NCBI GenBank assembly: GCA_902617515.1
Contig: CACMWX010000010.1
Location: 1-37,265 of the forward strand
Reading direction: 5' to 3'
Source: an uncultured Alphaproteobacteria bacterium
Lineage (GTDB): Bacteria; Pseudomonadota; Alphaproteobacteria; HIMB59
DNA length: 37,265 bases
Below the pieces are notes generated by a model that was not told the origin of the DNA, made no database searches, and saw nothing but the letters and a program-made list of their open reading frames with translations. The position numbers were made by a program, and so were the translations under genes. Positions 6,921 through 14,885 of this stretch are shown here, piece after piece (within the stretch, counting starts at the first letter, position 1; every line of letters begins with the position of its first letter).

Positions 6921-7754
6921 ATGTTTACCAAAATTCATCTAAAAATTCTTTATATTTTTTTGCTCTTTATTTCTTATTCTATTAGAGCAAATGCTCATGA
7001 ATTTTGGATTGAGCCCACACAATATCAAATTAATTATGACTTAATAAATGCTCACTTGAGAGTAGGACAAGAATTTCAAGGTATGGTTTTAATGTATAAT
7101 CCACAAGATTTTAAAACATTTAAAATATTATCTGGATACAAAAATAAAAAAGAAAAAATAAAGGGCATACTAGGTGATGTGCCTGCAATAAATATAACGA
7201 CTAATTTAGACAATTTATTAATTATTTATCATGAAACTAAAGATAAATATGTTGATTATAAAAAGTTTCAAAAATTCGAGGATTTTGTAAACGAAAAAGG
7301 TTACCAGCAACTAATCAATACTCATTTTGAGAAAGGATTTCCCGAAAGTAATTTTATTGAGAGTTATCGTCGTTATGCAAAATCTCTTATTACACTCAAT
7401 GGTAGTGAGGGGAAGGATAAAAAAACAGGACTTCTATTTGAATTTGTTTTAGACCAAAATCCTTACAAAGAATTGAATTTAAAGCAAATGAGTGGAACTT
7501 TATATTACAAAAAAAAACCACTAAAAAAAAATCTTGTTACAATTTTTTCGAAATATAAAAATACAAAGTTATCAATTGTAAATACCATAACGGATGATAA
7601 AGGAAAATTCACTTTTGATATTGAACCAGGAAGGGAATACCTTTTAGACTCAGTTGTGATTTATCCATTAAAAGCAGACCCAGAAAAAAATGAGCCAATC
7701 TGGCATAGTGATTGGGCATCAACAACTTTCTTAATACCTGAAAATAATCTTTAA
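6921..7754 (+). CDS. DUF4198-type periplasmic protein, possible metal-uptake component
   Basis: 277 residues with a signal peptide ending IRANA; the mature chain begins HEFWIEP, the hallmark start of DUF4198 proteins. This family includes NikK/NikM-type proteins that work with nickel and cobalt uptake systems, where N-terminal His residues help bind metal. The middle (~80-160) is Lys-rich and poorly conserved; a transthyretin-like beta region is suggested at ~185-245 (TLYYKKKPL ... TDDKGKFTFDIEPGREYL), and the end has W-H-S-D-W-A-S-T-T-F as in family members. It is divergent from the hupE-like gene, whose product also has a mature HE- start. I infer a two-part metal acquisition unit. An alternative is a general periplasmic adhesion or carrier protein. 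Confidence 0.78.
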   Translation: MFTKIHLKILYIFLLFISYSIRANAHEFWIEPTQYQINYDLINAHLRVGQEFQGMVLMYNPQDFKTFKILSGYKNKKEKIKGILGDVPAINITTNLDNLLIIYHETKDKYVDYKKFQKFEDFVNEKGYQQLINTHFEKGFPESNFIESYRRYAKSLITLNGSEGKDKKTGLLFEFVLDQNPYKELNLKQMSGTLYYKKKPLKKNLVTIFSKYKNTKLSIVNTITDDKGKFTFDIEPGREYLLDSVVIYPLKADPEKNEPIWHSDWASTTFLIPENNL

Positions 7755-7784
7755 TTATTATTAATTAGTATAAAATAGATAATA

Positions 7785-8120
7785 ATGATTTTTGCTTTAA
7801 AAGTTTTATTAGCTGCTCTTGTGATTGCATTTGCAAGTTGGCTTTCCGGTAAAAAACCTGAGCTATCTGGATTTATTATTGCTCTTCCAATAGCAAGTAT
7901 AATAGCCATAGTCTTCTCTTTCTTAGAGCATAAAAATACTGAAAATACTGTGATATTTGCAAAAAGCATTCTTATTGGAGTACCTGTCTCATACTTATTT
8001 TTCTTACCTTTTTTCTTTGCAAAAAATCTCAATATGAATTTTTGGTTAATTTACTTGATTGGATTGACTTTACTCGTAATAGGATATTTTGTTCATAAAT
8101 ATATTATGAGTTTAATTTGA
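7785..8120 (+). CDS. Small four-helix integral membrane protein, DUF3147-like
   Basis: 111 residues, almost entirely hydrophobic, with about four predicted membrane helices (roughly 3-18, 28-46, 60-77, 84-104). The segment L-x-G-x-x-I-A-L-P-I-A-S (~28-39), with helix-breaking Gly/Pro, resembles the DUF3147 pattern, but I cannot confirm the family. The gene starts 30 nt after the DUF4198 gene and its TGA directly abuts the ATG of the glutathione S-transferase gene, so it belongs to the same plus-strand series. No catalytic residues stand out. Function unknown; its position might suggest a link with the neighbouring putative metal uptake genes. Confidence 0.75.
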   Translation: MIFALKVLLAALVIAFASWLSGKKPELSGFIIALPIASIIAIVFSFLEHKNTENTVIFAKSILIGVPVSYLFFLPFFFAKNLNMNFWLIYLIGLTLLVIGYFVHKYIMSLI

Positions 8121-8735
8121 ATGTTTGAGTTATTTGCAGACTCAACTCCAAATGCAAGAAAAATTTCAATAATGTTAGAGGAGATTAATGAGAGTTATGA
8201 TTTGACTTTAATTAATTTAAATAAGGGTGAACAATTCAAAGAGGAGTTTAAAAAAATTTCTCCATTTTCAAAAATTCCTGTTTTAAGACATAATAACAAG
8301 ACCATATTTGAGTCTGGTGCTATCTTAATTTACTTGGCAAATTTATCAGGAAAATTTTATGGCTCAAATCAAAGTTTAACTACCCAGTGGTTGATGGCTC
8401 AAATGGGTTATATAGGCCCTATGTTAGGTCAGCATCATCAATTTCATTATTATAATCCCGGTAAAAGTGATTTTGGTGAAGATAGATATTTTAAAATTGC
8501 TGAAACGATATACAAAAATTTAGATGATCACTTATCTATAAATGAATATTTGGCAAATGAATATTCAATTGCAGATATTGCAACATTTCCTTGGATCGCT
8601 AGACATCCAATTCATGATATAGGTCTGAATAAATATATCAATCTATTGCGTTGGTATAATCAAATATCACTTAGACCTGCTGTCTTAAAGGGATATGATC
8701 TATTTAAAGATGGCTCAATACCACCACCCGCTTAA
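8121..8735 (+). CDS. Glutathione S-transferase family protein
   Basis: 204 residues. The N-terminal thioredoxin-like domain has F-A-D-S-T-P-N-A-R-K-I-S (5-16; the S-T-P-N-x-x-K pattern of YfcG/YghU-type enzymes, with Asn rather than Tyr or Ser near the thiol site), the cis-proline segment ISPFSKIPVL (~49-58) and ESGAILIYLA (~67-76) for the gamma-glutamyl part of GSH. The C-terminal helical domain has the N-capping-box-like segment SIADIATFPWI (~150-160). This is consistent with a cytosolic disulfide reductase or detoxification GST. It abuts the preceding membrane-protein gene without a gap and is followed 5 nt later by a DCC-family gene, another thiol-type protein, suggesting a small redox operon. 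The substrate is not predictable. Confidence 0.92.
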   Translation: MFELFADSTPNARKISIMLEEINESYDLTLINLNKGEQFKEEFKKISPFSKIPVLRHNNKTIFESGAILIYLANLSGKFYGSNQSLTTQWLMAQMGYIGPMLGQHHQFHYYNPGKSDFGEDRYFKIAETIYKNLDDHLSINEYLANEYSIADIATFPWIARHPIHDIGLNKYINLLRWYNQISLRPAVLKGYDLFKDGSIPPPA

Positions 8736-8740
8736 TCAAA

Positions 8741-9079
8741 ATGAAAGTATACTTTAATGGTTCATGTAATATTTGTAATGCAGAGATAAGTCACTATAAA
8801 AAGAAAACCTATAATATAAACTATGTTGATATTTCAAAAAATAAAGATGAGCATATAAATCATCTCTCCAAAAAAGATTTATTTAGAAGAATGCATGTAT
8901 ATCATGATGGAAAAATTTTTTCTGGATCAGAGTCCTTTTTAGTTTTATGGGATACAATTCCAAGATGGAGATACCTGTCTTTATTGTTGAAGCTACCGTT
9001 ATTTAGACAATTATGGAAAATTGCATACGAAGGATTAGCTTTACTACTTTATTTGAAAAACAAAAGGAAAATTGAGTAG
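8741..9079 (+). CDS. DCC family (DUF393) thiol-disulfide oxidoreductase-like protein
   Basis: 112 residues starting MKVYFNGSCNICNAEISHYKK, the DUF393 signature (x-D/N-G-x-C-x-x-C-x-x-E) with C9-x2-C12. Further family features are the Y-V-D-I-S segment (~29-33), F-R-R-M-H-V-Y (~48-54), G-S-E-S-F-L-V-L-W (~62-70) and a hydrophobic C-terminal end near residues 79-105. The family is thought to act in thiol-disulfide exchange; targets are unknown. The gene is at the end of the plus-strand GST series. Its stop codon lies inside the left arm of a perfect 13-bp inverted repeat (see the terminator entry), so transcription probably ends here. Confidence 0.9.
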   Translation: MKVYFNGSCNICNAEISHYKKKTYNINYVDISKNKDEHINHLSKKDLFRRMHVYHDGKIFSGSESFLVLWDTIPRWRYLSLLLKLPLFRQLWKIAYEGLALLLYLKNKRKIE

Positions 9080-9113
9080 AACCATTCTTGAAGAAAACCG
9101 CAAGAATGGTTCT
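9078..9113. terminator. Perfect 13-bp inverted repeat between convergent operons, likely terminator
   Basis: AGAACCATTCTTG at 9078-9090 is exactly complementary to CAAGAATGGTTCT at 9101-9113, with a 10-nt loop. It sits between the last gene of the plus-strand GST/DCC series and the end of the long minus-strand operon. Read leftward, the stem is followed by a fairly T-rich tract (ACTCAATTTTCCTTTT); read rightward, there is none. It therefore fits best as the terminator of the folC-terminated operon, possibly stabilising both 3' ends. Stem GC content is modest (5 of 13), so intrinsic termination may be weak. Confidence 0.5.
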
Positions 9114-9225
9114 GGAGGATTAAGGTTAGTTATTAATTCCTACTTTTCTAAGAAAATTTAGATCAATCAATAAATCTTTATAAATGGGGATATTTTTGCT
9201 TTTCGGCACTATATAGCGAGATAAT
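9114..9225. other. Short intergenic tail before folC end
   Basis: 112 nt between the 13-bp inverted repeat and the folC stop. It is AT-rich and contains a short palindrome (TTTTCT-A-AGAAAA, 9144-9156). I see no gene, tRNA or known RNA motif. It is the 3' untranslated region of the minus-strand operon. Confidence 0.5.
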
Positions 9226-10473
9226 CTAATTTTTTAAACGATTTAATTTTATCACTTCACCAATAAAATATAATGATCCTCCAAAATAAATTGTGGTCTG
9301 ATTTGAAGAGAGTTTATTAATCATTTTAAATGAAACTGTTAAGGAATTTGCAAAATAGAGCTTAAGGTATTTGGGCAGCAGATCCTCAGTAATAGAGTTT
9401 TCCTCGTTCATTTTAACAACAATTATTTTATTAAAATGATTTGATAAGTTAGAAAGCATCTGAATATATTTTTTATTATTTAAAAAGGAGCATATGAGTA
9501 TTTTCCTATTTATTGGTAATGATTTAATTAATGCTTTCATGCCATCGATATTGTGAAAGCCATCTAAGTAAATATTCTTATATTTCTTTATTTTTTTATT
9601 TAAAAGTCCGCTCTTTATTTGCTGCAATCTCCCAGGCCACTCACAATTCATCAACGCTTTTTCTGTTTTTTCTATTACAAAGTTTTCTTTCAATATATTC
9701 CTTGCTAAATGTATTGCTAATCCAGCATTAATTAATTGATGTGATCCTAATAAACTTAATTTTGATAAATTAACTCTTATATCATTCGATAAGTAAAAAT
9801 TAGATTTTATTTTCCAATGAATATTAAATAGATTTGCAGTTAATTTTCTCTTTTTTAATTGTGACTTAATATATTTCATAACATTTGTTTTCTGTCGATT
9901 AATAAAAATTGTACTTTTTGGATTTAATATTCCTAATTTCTCAAAAGCAATTTGATACAATGAATTTCCTAAATAATCTTGATGATCTAAAGAAATTGGA
10001 GTAATAGCTGCATACTTTGATTTTTTTAAAATATTTGTAGCATCAAACCTTCCTCCAAGCCCAACTTCTAATATTAGATAGTCAGCTTTATGGTCTTGAA
10101 AAGCTTTAAACGCCGCCGCAGTAGTAATTTCAAAAAATGTTATCAAATTTCCTTGATTTTTATCTTCGCAAAACTTCAAATATTTTAATAATTTTTGATT
10201 GGAAATTTCTTTTGACCTTAATTGAATTCTTTCATTAAATTTTACTAGGTGAGGTGTGGAGTATACGTGTGTTGAATAATCATGATGATTGAGAATTGAT
10301 TTTAAAATAGCTGCTGTTGAGCCTTTTCCATTAGTACCAGCTATATGAATGACTTTGGGCAGTAAATTTTCATCGAAATTGATTTTCTTTAAAAGTTTTT
10401 TAATTCTCCCTAAAGATAAATCTGAAAATTTTGGATGTAGATTTAGTAGCCTTTGAAAAATGGGATCTTTCAA
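9226..10473 (-). CDS. folC: Bifunctional folylpolyglutamate synthase/dihydrofolate synthase
   Basis: Adds glutamate to dihydropteroate and folates using ATP; Mur-ligase fold, cytoplasmic. The P-loop HIAGTNGKGSTAAI is at ~43-56; YSTPHLVKFNERIQL (~77-91) is the conserved S-P-H-L-x-x-x-x-E-R-I block; LEVGLGGRFDATNI (~135-148) and ITPISLDHQDYLG (~157-169) give the metal- and dihydropteroate-side motifs; the C-terminal ligase domain has Y-L-D-G-F-H-N. Length 415 is typical. The start is a TTG 4 nt after the accD stop; the frame upstream closes within accD's end without an ATG, and no Met lies before the P-loop, so TTG is the only sensible start. Last gene of the 14-gene minus-strand series; accD-folC is a common alphaproteobacterial pair. 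Confidence 0.96.
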   Translation of the reverse strand: MKDPIFQRLLNLHPKFSDLSLGRIKKLLKKINFDENLLPKVIHIAGTNGKGSTAAILKSILNHHDYSTHVYSTPHLVKFNERIQLRSKEISNQKLLKYLKFCEDKNQGNLITFFEITTAAAFKAFQDHKADYLILEVGLGGRFDATNILKKSKYAAITPISLDHQDYLGNSLYQIAFEKLGILNPKSTIFINRQKTNVMKYIKSQLKKRKLTANLFNIHWKIKSNFYLSNDIRVNLSKLSLLGSHQLINAGLAIHLARNILKENFVIEKTEKALMNCEWPGRLQQIKSGLLNKKIKKYKNIYLDGFHNIDGMKALIKSLPINRKILICSFLNNKKYIQMLSNLSNHFNKIIVVKMNEENSITEDLLPKYLKLYFANSLTVSFKMINKLSSNQTTIYFGGSLYFIGEVIKLNRLKN

Positions 10474-10477
10474 GAAT

Positions 10478-11323
10478 TTATTTTTTTACGAATGATAAAA
10501 CTTTTGAAAGTGTATGACTTAATTCTTTTCGATGGACAACCATGTCAACCATTCCGTGTTCAAGAAGATATTCCGCTGTTTGAAAATCCTCAGGTAATTG
10601 TTCTTTGATCGTCTCTTCGATAACTCTTTTTCCAGCAAAACCAATCATACTTCCTTTTTCAGCAATGATAATATCTCCAAGCATCGCAAACGAAGCACTC
10701 ACACCTCCAGTGGTAGGGTGAGTTAGAACACTCACGTAAGGAATTTTATGTTGATCTAGCATATTTACAGCTGCAACTGTTTTAGGTAGTTGCATTAAAC
10801 TTACAATACCTTCTTGCATCCTTGCACCTCCTGAAGAAGCAACAGATATAAATGGACAATTCAAATCAACAGCGTTTTGACAACCAATTTTAAATGCTTC
10901 ACCAACAAATTGACCCATTGAACCACCCATAAAATTAAAATCTAAAATAAAAACTACAACTTTTGTGCTTCCAATTTCACCTTTAGCTAAAATGGCGGCA
11001 TCTTTTTGATCAGTTTTCTTTTGTGCAGCTTTCATCCTGTCTGTGTATTTTTTAAGATCTTTAAATTCTAGAGGATCATTATTTTCAAAAGGTACCTCGA
11101 TTAATTCATAATTTTCGTTATCAAATAAATTTTTTAATCTACTATTTACATCCATCCCCATATGAAAGTCGCAATATGAACAAACATTTAGATTTTCTTT
11201 TAAATCACTAACATACAAGGTTCTTTCTCCACATCCACACTTGGTCCATAAATCAGACGGAGGATCTTTTCGATTGACAAGGGAGCTTAATTTAGGTTTT
11301 ACATAATCTGTGAGCCAGTTCAT
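10478..11323 (-). CDS. accD: Acetyl-CoA carboxylase carboxyltransferase subunit beta
   Basis: Beta half of the carboxyltransferase that makes malonyl-CoA for fatty-acid synthesis, acting with AccA, which is not in this window. The N-terminus carries the zinc ribbon, but its first pair is C29-x-C31 instead of the usual C-x2-C; the second pair is normal (C48-x2-C51). The nucleotide reading (AAG TGT GGA TGT GGA) confirms the shortened spacing. The carboxyltransferase core is intact: MGGSMGQFVGE (~152-162), SSGGARMQEG (~182-191), THPTTGGVSASFA (~218-230) and GFAGKRVIEET (~245-255). Length 281 is normal. It starts 2 nt after trpA and precedes folC by 4 nt, the trpA-accD-folC order of many Alphaproteobacteria. 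Confidence 0.97.
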   Translation of the reverse strand: MNWLTDYVKPKLSSLVNRKDPPSDLWTKCGCGERTLYVSDLKENLNVCSYCDFHMGMDVNSRLKNLFDNENYELIEVPFENNDPLEFKDLKKYTDRMKAAQKKTDQKDAAILAKGEIGSTKVVVFILDFNFMGGSMGQFVGEAFKIGCQNAVDLNCPFISVASSGGARMQEGIVSLMQLPKTVAAVNMLDQHKIPYVSVLTHPTTGGVSASFAMLGDIIIAEKGSMIGFAGKRVIEETIKEQLPEDFQTAEYLLEHGMVDMVVHRKELSHTLSKVLSFVKK

Positions 11324-11325
11324 TT

Positions 11326-12108
11326 TTAGATCTTAACCTCTTGAATAAATTTTTTAAGGCTTTTAAGGTACTTATTAAAATCCATCTTTATATCAAAATA
11401 TTTTTGAATTAGAGCTGAGCCAATTATAACACCATCTGCATTTGTTTTTTTGGATATATCAATAACATCTTTTTTAGACTTGATCCCAAATCCAACTAAA
11501 ACAGGAACAGAAGACATTCTTTTTATAGATTTAACATTTTTATTTATTTCTTTGTAATCTAATTTATTTGAACCTGTGATTCCAGTTGCGGATATATAAT
11601 AAATGAAACCTTTTGAATTTTTTAGAAGTTTTTGAGATCTTTTTTTATCAGTCATTGGAGAAATTAACTTGATCAAGTGTATGTTATTTTTAGACAATAA
11701 CTTTTTGATTTCATCTTCTTCTTCAAAAGGCAAATCAACAATTATTATACCATCAACAATACTTTTAATATTTTTGATGAATTTATTTAATCCAAATTTA
11801 CGGACAGTATTTAAATAACACATGATGACAAAAGATGTATTATTTTTAGATTTACTTAATTCTTTAATTAAATTAAGTGATTGTTGTGTAGATAATTTTG
11901 ATCTAAGTGCAAGTTTATTTGCCTCTTGGATAATAGGGCCATCTGCCATCGGATCAGAAAAGGGAAGCCCAAACTCAATAATATCTGGTTGATGAGATAA
12001 CATTTCATTAAAAACCTTTTTACTTTGATTTAGTGTAGGAAACCCACACGTCATAAATAACGAGAGTATTTTTTTCTTAGGAAGAGAGTCTAGATTATTC
12101 ATCTGCAT
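11326..12108 (-). CDS. trpA: Tryptophan synthase alpha subunit
   Basis: Cleaves indole-3-glycerol phosphate to indole for TrpB. The catalytic pair is visible in the segment [20 protein letters not shown], equivalent to E49 and D60 of the Salmonella enzyme (near residues 45 and 56 counted from the start chosen here). [10 protein letters not shown] and [10 protein letters not shown] near the C-terminus form the phosphate-binding loops. Length is about 260, as usual. A TTG at 12111, an ATG at 12108 and an ATG at 12102 are in-frame candidates; I choose the first ATG. All lie inside the end of trpB (14-nt overlap from 12108), indicating translational coupling with the beta subunit it channels indole to. 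accD follows 2 nt later. Confidence 0.97.
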   Translation of the reverse strand: MQMNNLDSLPKKKILSLFMTCGFPTLNQSKKVFNEMLSHQPDIIEFGLPFSDPMADGPIIQEANKLALRSKLSTQQSLNLIKELSKSKNNTSFVIMCYLNTVRKFGLNKFIKNIKSIVDGIIIVDLPFEEEDEIKKLLSKNNIHLIKLISPMTDKKRSQKLLKNSKGFIYYISATGITGSNKLDYKEINKNVKSIKRMSSVPVLVGFGIKSKKDVIDISKKTNADGVIIGSALIQKYFDIKMDFNKYLKSLKKFIQEVKI

Positions 12109-13300
12109 CAAATCCTATTGCTTTAGCTGCAGTAAATAAATCTTTATCACCTCGTCCACACAAATTTAAAATTACAACTTTATTTTTATGTTTATTTTTA
12201 AATGCTTTAATTAAGTAGGCTAGGGCATGGGAAGGTTCTAGTGCAGGAATAATTCCCTCAAGTTTTGAACATGTTTGAAATGCTTCAAGAGCTTCTTTAT
12301 CAGTTATACCAAAGTATTTAACTCTTTTAATATCCTTTAAGTAGGAGTGTTCAGGCCCCACACCAGGATAATCGAGGCCAGCAGAAATAGAATGAGCCTC
12401 TTTTATTTGTCCATCATTGTCTTGTAAGACATAACTGTAACTACCATGTAAAATACCAGGAGTTCCAGATGTCATTGTAGCAGCTGTTTCTTCTGTTTTG
12501 GCGCCCTTACCAGCTGCCTCAACTCCAATAATCTTTACATTTTTATCATTCAAAAATGGATAAAATAAACCCATGGCATTTGACCCCCCTCCAACACAAG
12601 CAATCAAATAATCTGGTAGTTTTTTCTCTACTTTTAATATTTGTTCTCTAGCTTCTTTTCCAATTACTGATTGAAAATCTCTCACCATTTTTGGATAAGG
12701 GTGTGGACCTGCGGTAGAACCGATAATATAAAAAGTATCTCTGACGTTTTTAATCCAATCTCTCAAAGCTTCATTCATAGCATCTTTTAAAGATTTACTG
12801 CCAGACTCAACAGGAATAATGGTGGCCCCCAGAAGCTTCATTCTAAAAACATTAGGCTTTTGTCTTTCGATATCTTTTGACCCCATGTAAATATAACAAG
12901 GAAGACCAAAAAGAGCACAAACAGTAGCTGTTGCGACTCCATGTTGTCCAGCACCTGTTTCAGCGATAATTCTTGTTTTGCCCATTTTTTTTGCAAGGAG
13001 TATTTGTCCTAAGCAATTATTGATTTTATGTGCGCCTGTATGATTTAGCTCATCTCTTTTAAAATATATTTTTGGTCCATTAATATATTTAGATAAATTT
13101 TTAGCATAGTGCAAAGAAGAGGGTCTACCTACATAGTTTTTAAAAAGATCATTTAGTTCTTTTTTAAATTTTTTGTCTTTTTGAATTTTTTTGTAAGATT
13201 TATCTAAATCTAATAATAGGGGCATTAATGTTTCTGAAACATACATTCCACCAAACTCACCAAATCTTCCAATAGTGCTAGGTTGTTTATATTTTTTCAT
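12095..13300 (-). CDS. trpB: Tryptophan synthase beta subunit
   Basis: PLP enzyme joining indole and serine to tryptophan. The PLP lysine is K92 in [11 protein letters not shown] (85-95); other motifs are [15 protein letters not shown] near the N-terminus, [17 protein letters not shown] (~114-130), [10 protein letters not shown] (~235-244) for the cofactor phosphate, and LCGRGDKD close to the C-terminus. Length 401 is typical. Its ATG overlaps the trpF stop by 1 nt (TAATG) and its 3' end overlaps trpA. No trpE, trpG, trpC or trpD is adjacent, in line with the split trp genes (trpFBA separate) of Alphaproteobacteria. Confidence 0.98.
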   Translation of the reverse strand: MKKYKQPSTIGRFGEFGGMYVSETLMPLLLDLDKSYKKIQKDKKFKKELNDLFKNYVGRPSSLHYAKNLSKYINGPKIYFKRDELNHTGAHKINNCLGQILLAKKMGKTRIIAETGAGQHGVATATVCALFGLPCYIYMGSKDIERQKPNVFRMKLLGATIIPVESGSKSLKDAMNEALRDWIKNVRDTFYIIGSTAGPHPYPKMVRDFQSVIGKEAREQILKVEKKLPDYLIACVGGGSNAMGLFYPFLNDKNVKIIGVEAAGKGAKTEETAATMTSGTPGILHGSYSYVLQDNDGQIKEAHSISAGLDYPGVGPEHSYLKDIKRVKYFGITDKEALEAFQTCSKLEGIIPALEPSHALAYLIKAFKNKHKNKVVILNLCGRGDKDLFTAAKAIGFDADE

Positions 13301-13926
13301 TAATTATAAATTGATGAAATAATGCCATCTATCATAGTAAGGCTCTTTTCACCTGGTTGTTCCTCTACACCAGAATTTATATCAACAAAATCTGCGCCTG
13401 TTAAGCTAATTGCTTTTTTGATATTAGTGACATTTAGACCTCCTGATAAAATATAAGGAAGATCTCTAACATTTTTAAAATCAGACCAATCCCAAGTTTT
13501 ATTGTTTCCTCCAGGCATCTGATTTGCAGAGGGTTTTGCTTCAATCAGGAACTTATCTACATCAATTAACTCAGTTGTTTTAAAATCCTCAGGGGATATT
13601 GATTTATATATCTTTTTCTTAAAATTTTTTTTAACATCACTTATTAAGTTTTGATCTTCATTACCATGAAGTTGAATTGTATCAAAATCAAAAACTTCTA
13701 ACTTATTTTTAATTTCATTAATTGATGGATTAACAAAAACACCCACAAATTTATCTTTATGCGATTTAAAATATTGGTTAACTAGAGATAATGTGTCCAT
13801 ATCTATAAACCTTGGACTTTTTTCATAAAAAATTAATCCTTGATAAGAAATATTTAAATCAAGACAGTGATTAATAATAGCTGGATTATTTTGTCCACAA
13901 ATTTTTATTTTTATATTTTTCGCCAT
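13300..13926 (-). CDS. trpF: Phosphoribosylanthranilate isomerase
   Basis: Amadori rearrangement step of tryptophan synthesis; small TIM barrel. K-I-K-I-C-G (with C10 as catalytic Cys), [12 protein letters not shown] (~31-42), FVGVFVNPS (~60-68), IQLHGNED (~84-91), and the C-terminal phosphate loops LSGGLNVTN (~160-168) and [10 protein letters not shown] (~179-188) are all present. Length 208 is normal. The start is fixed by KICG close to the N-terminus, so the 41-nt overlap with the end of pyrF in another frame is real and not an annotation artefact. Downstream, the stop overlaps the trpB ATG by one base. Confidence 0.96.
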   Translation of the reverse strand: MAKNIKIKICGQNNPAIINHCLDLNISYQGLIFYEKSPRFIDMDTLSLVNQYFKSHKDKFVGVFVNPSINEIKNKLEVFDFDTIQLHGNEDQNLISDVKKNFKKKIYKSISPEDFKTTELIDVDKFLIEAKPSANQMPGGNNKTWDWSDFKNVRDLPYILSGGLNVTNIKKAISLTGADFVDINSGVEEQPGEKSLTMIDGIISSIYN

Positions 13927-14593
13927 ATTTTTTTAATAAATCTAAAGGTCTTTTGCTTTCTATTAATTCTCTTCCTATTACGACAAAGCTTGCACCATCT
14001 TGTAAAGCATTATGAACAAAAGTAACTCTTTTTTGATCATCATTTTTAGCAAACATTTTTACACCAGGTGTTATTTTTATTAATTTATTAAACTTTCCTA
14101 AAACTTTCAGGTCATCACCTGAACAAATAAGGCCATGAATCTGTACATTATTTGCAATTTCAGTGAATTTTTTTACAAGTTTTTTCGTATTTCTCTCTTT
14201 ATATATTTTTTCACTATCTTTTCCATCTAAGCTAGTTAATAAGGTGACCCCTAAAATTTTAGTTTTAAGTTTATTTTTTTTAATTGAGCTTACTGCAGCT
14301 TTCATCATTTCGTTACCACCCGATATATGCAAGGTAAGAAAATCAGGATTTATTTTTGATAAAGAGTCTATCGCACTACTAACTGTGTTCGGAATATCAT
14401 GAAGTTTTAAATCAAGGAATAATTTACATTTCGACTTTTTAATTTCTGATATAAGCTCGTTTGAACGATTATTATAAAAAGCTCTATAACCTACTTTAAA
14501 ACCATAAACATAGGGATATAACTGTTTAACAATACTAATATTTTGAGTATTTGATTTAAGATCTAAAGCAATGAAAGATTTAAATTTTTTCAT
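13886..14593 (-). CDS. pyrF: Orotidine 5'-phosphate decarboxylase
   Basis: Last step of UMP synthesis. The hallmark catalytic array D-L-K-L-H-D-I-P-N-T lies at residues 61-70, with D61, K63 and D66 as the conserved D-x-K-x-x-D charges; FIALD at the N-terminus, ITPGVK (~170-175) and GASFVVIGRELIES (~198-211) complete the substrate loops. Length 235 is standard. Its last 14 codons are shared, out of frame, with the start of trpF, and its start overlaps the ihfB end by 14 nt. A pyrimidine gene inserted between ihfB and trpF is a common alphaproteobacterial arrangement. Confidence 0.96.
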   Translation of the reverse strand: MKKFKSFIALDLKSNTQNISIVKQLYPYVYGFKVGYRAFYNNRSNELISEIKKSKCKLFLDLKLHDIPNTVSSAIDSLSKINPDFLTLHISGGNEMMKAAVSSIKKNKLKTKILGVTLLTSLDGKDSEKIYKERNTKKLVKKFTEIANNVQIHGLICSGDDLKVLGKFNKLIKITPGVKMFAKNDDQKRVTFVHNALQDGASFVVIGRELIESKRPLDLLKKYGEKYKNKNLWTK

Positions 14594-14885
14594 TTAACTT
14601 TTTATTAATATATTCACTAGATTTGAATGTAAGCTTCCATTTAGAGGGAATATATATTTTCTTTTTATTTCTTGGGTTAGAACCGTATCTGGGCTTCATA
14701 TATTTAAATTTGAAAACACCAAAGTTCCTTAGTTCTACGGATACGTGGTTAGAAATATTTTTTTCTAAAATCTCAAAAAATCTATTAAATATCTCTTTAT
14801 TAATTTGAGGCGTTAAATCAATTTCTGATTGTAAATAAGTCTTTAAAATATCAGACTTATTCTTCTTTGGAGTCCTTATCCTCAT
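14580..14885 (-). CDS. ihfB: Integration host factor beta-type / HU-family DNA-bending protein
   Basis: A small basic nucleoid protein. The fold is visible as an N-terminal helical pair (KSDILKTYLQ ... INKEIFNRFFEILEKNI), then V-E-L-R-N-F-G-V-F-K-F and the DNA-intercalating beta-arm with R-Y-G-S-N-P (family P-R-x-G-x-N-P; the Pro kinks DNA), ending W-K-L-T-F-K-S-S-E. I choose the ATG at 14885 (101 residues); a longer frame to 14909 adds eight residues not expected in the family (usual length ~94-105). Even so the start lies 29 nt inside the end of rpsA. The position rpsA-ihfB matches the conserved proteobacterial pair, favouring IhfB over HU. Confidence 0.85.
   Translation of the reverse strand: MRIRTPKKNKSDILKTYLQSEIDLTPQINKEIFNRFFEILEKNISNHVSVELRNFGVFKFKYMKPRYGSNPRNKKKIYIPSKWKLTFKSSEYINKKLNEKI

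Noticed and set aside
7751-8032. A 93-codon minus-strand open frame
   Set aside because: It is antisense to the hydrophobic small membrane-protein gene and ends within the neighbouring gene's tail; the plus-strand frame has clear membrane helices and tight operon spacing, while this frame has no recognisable motif.
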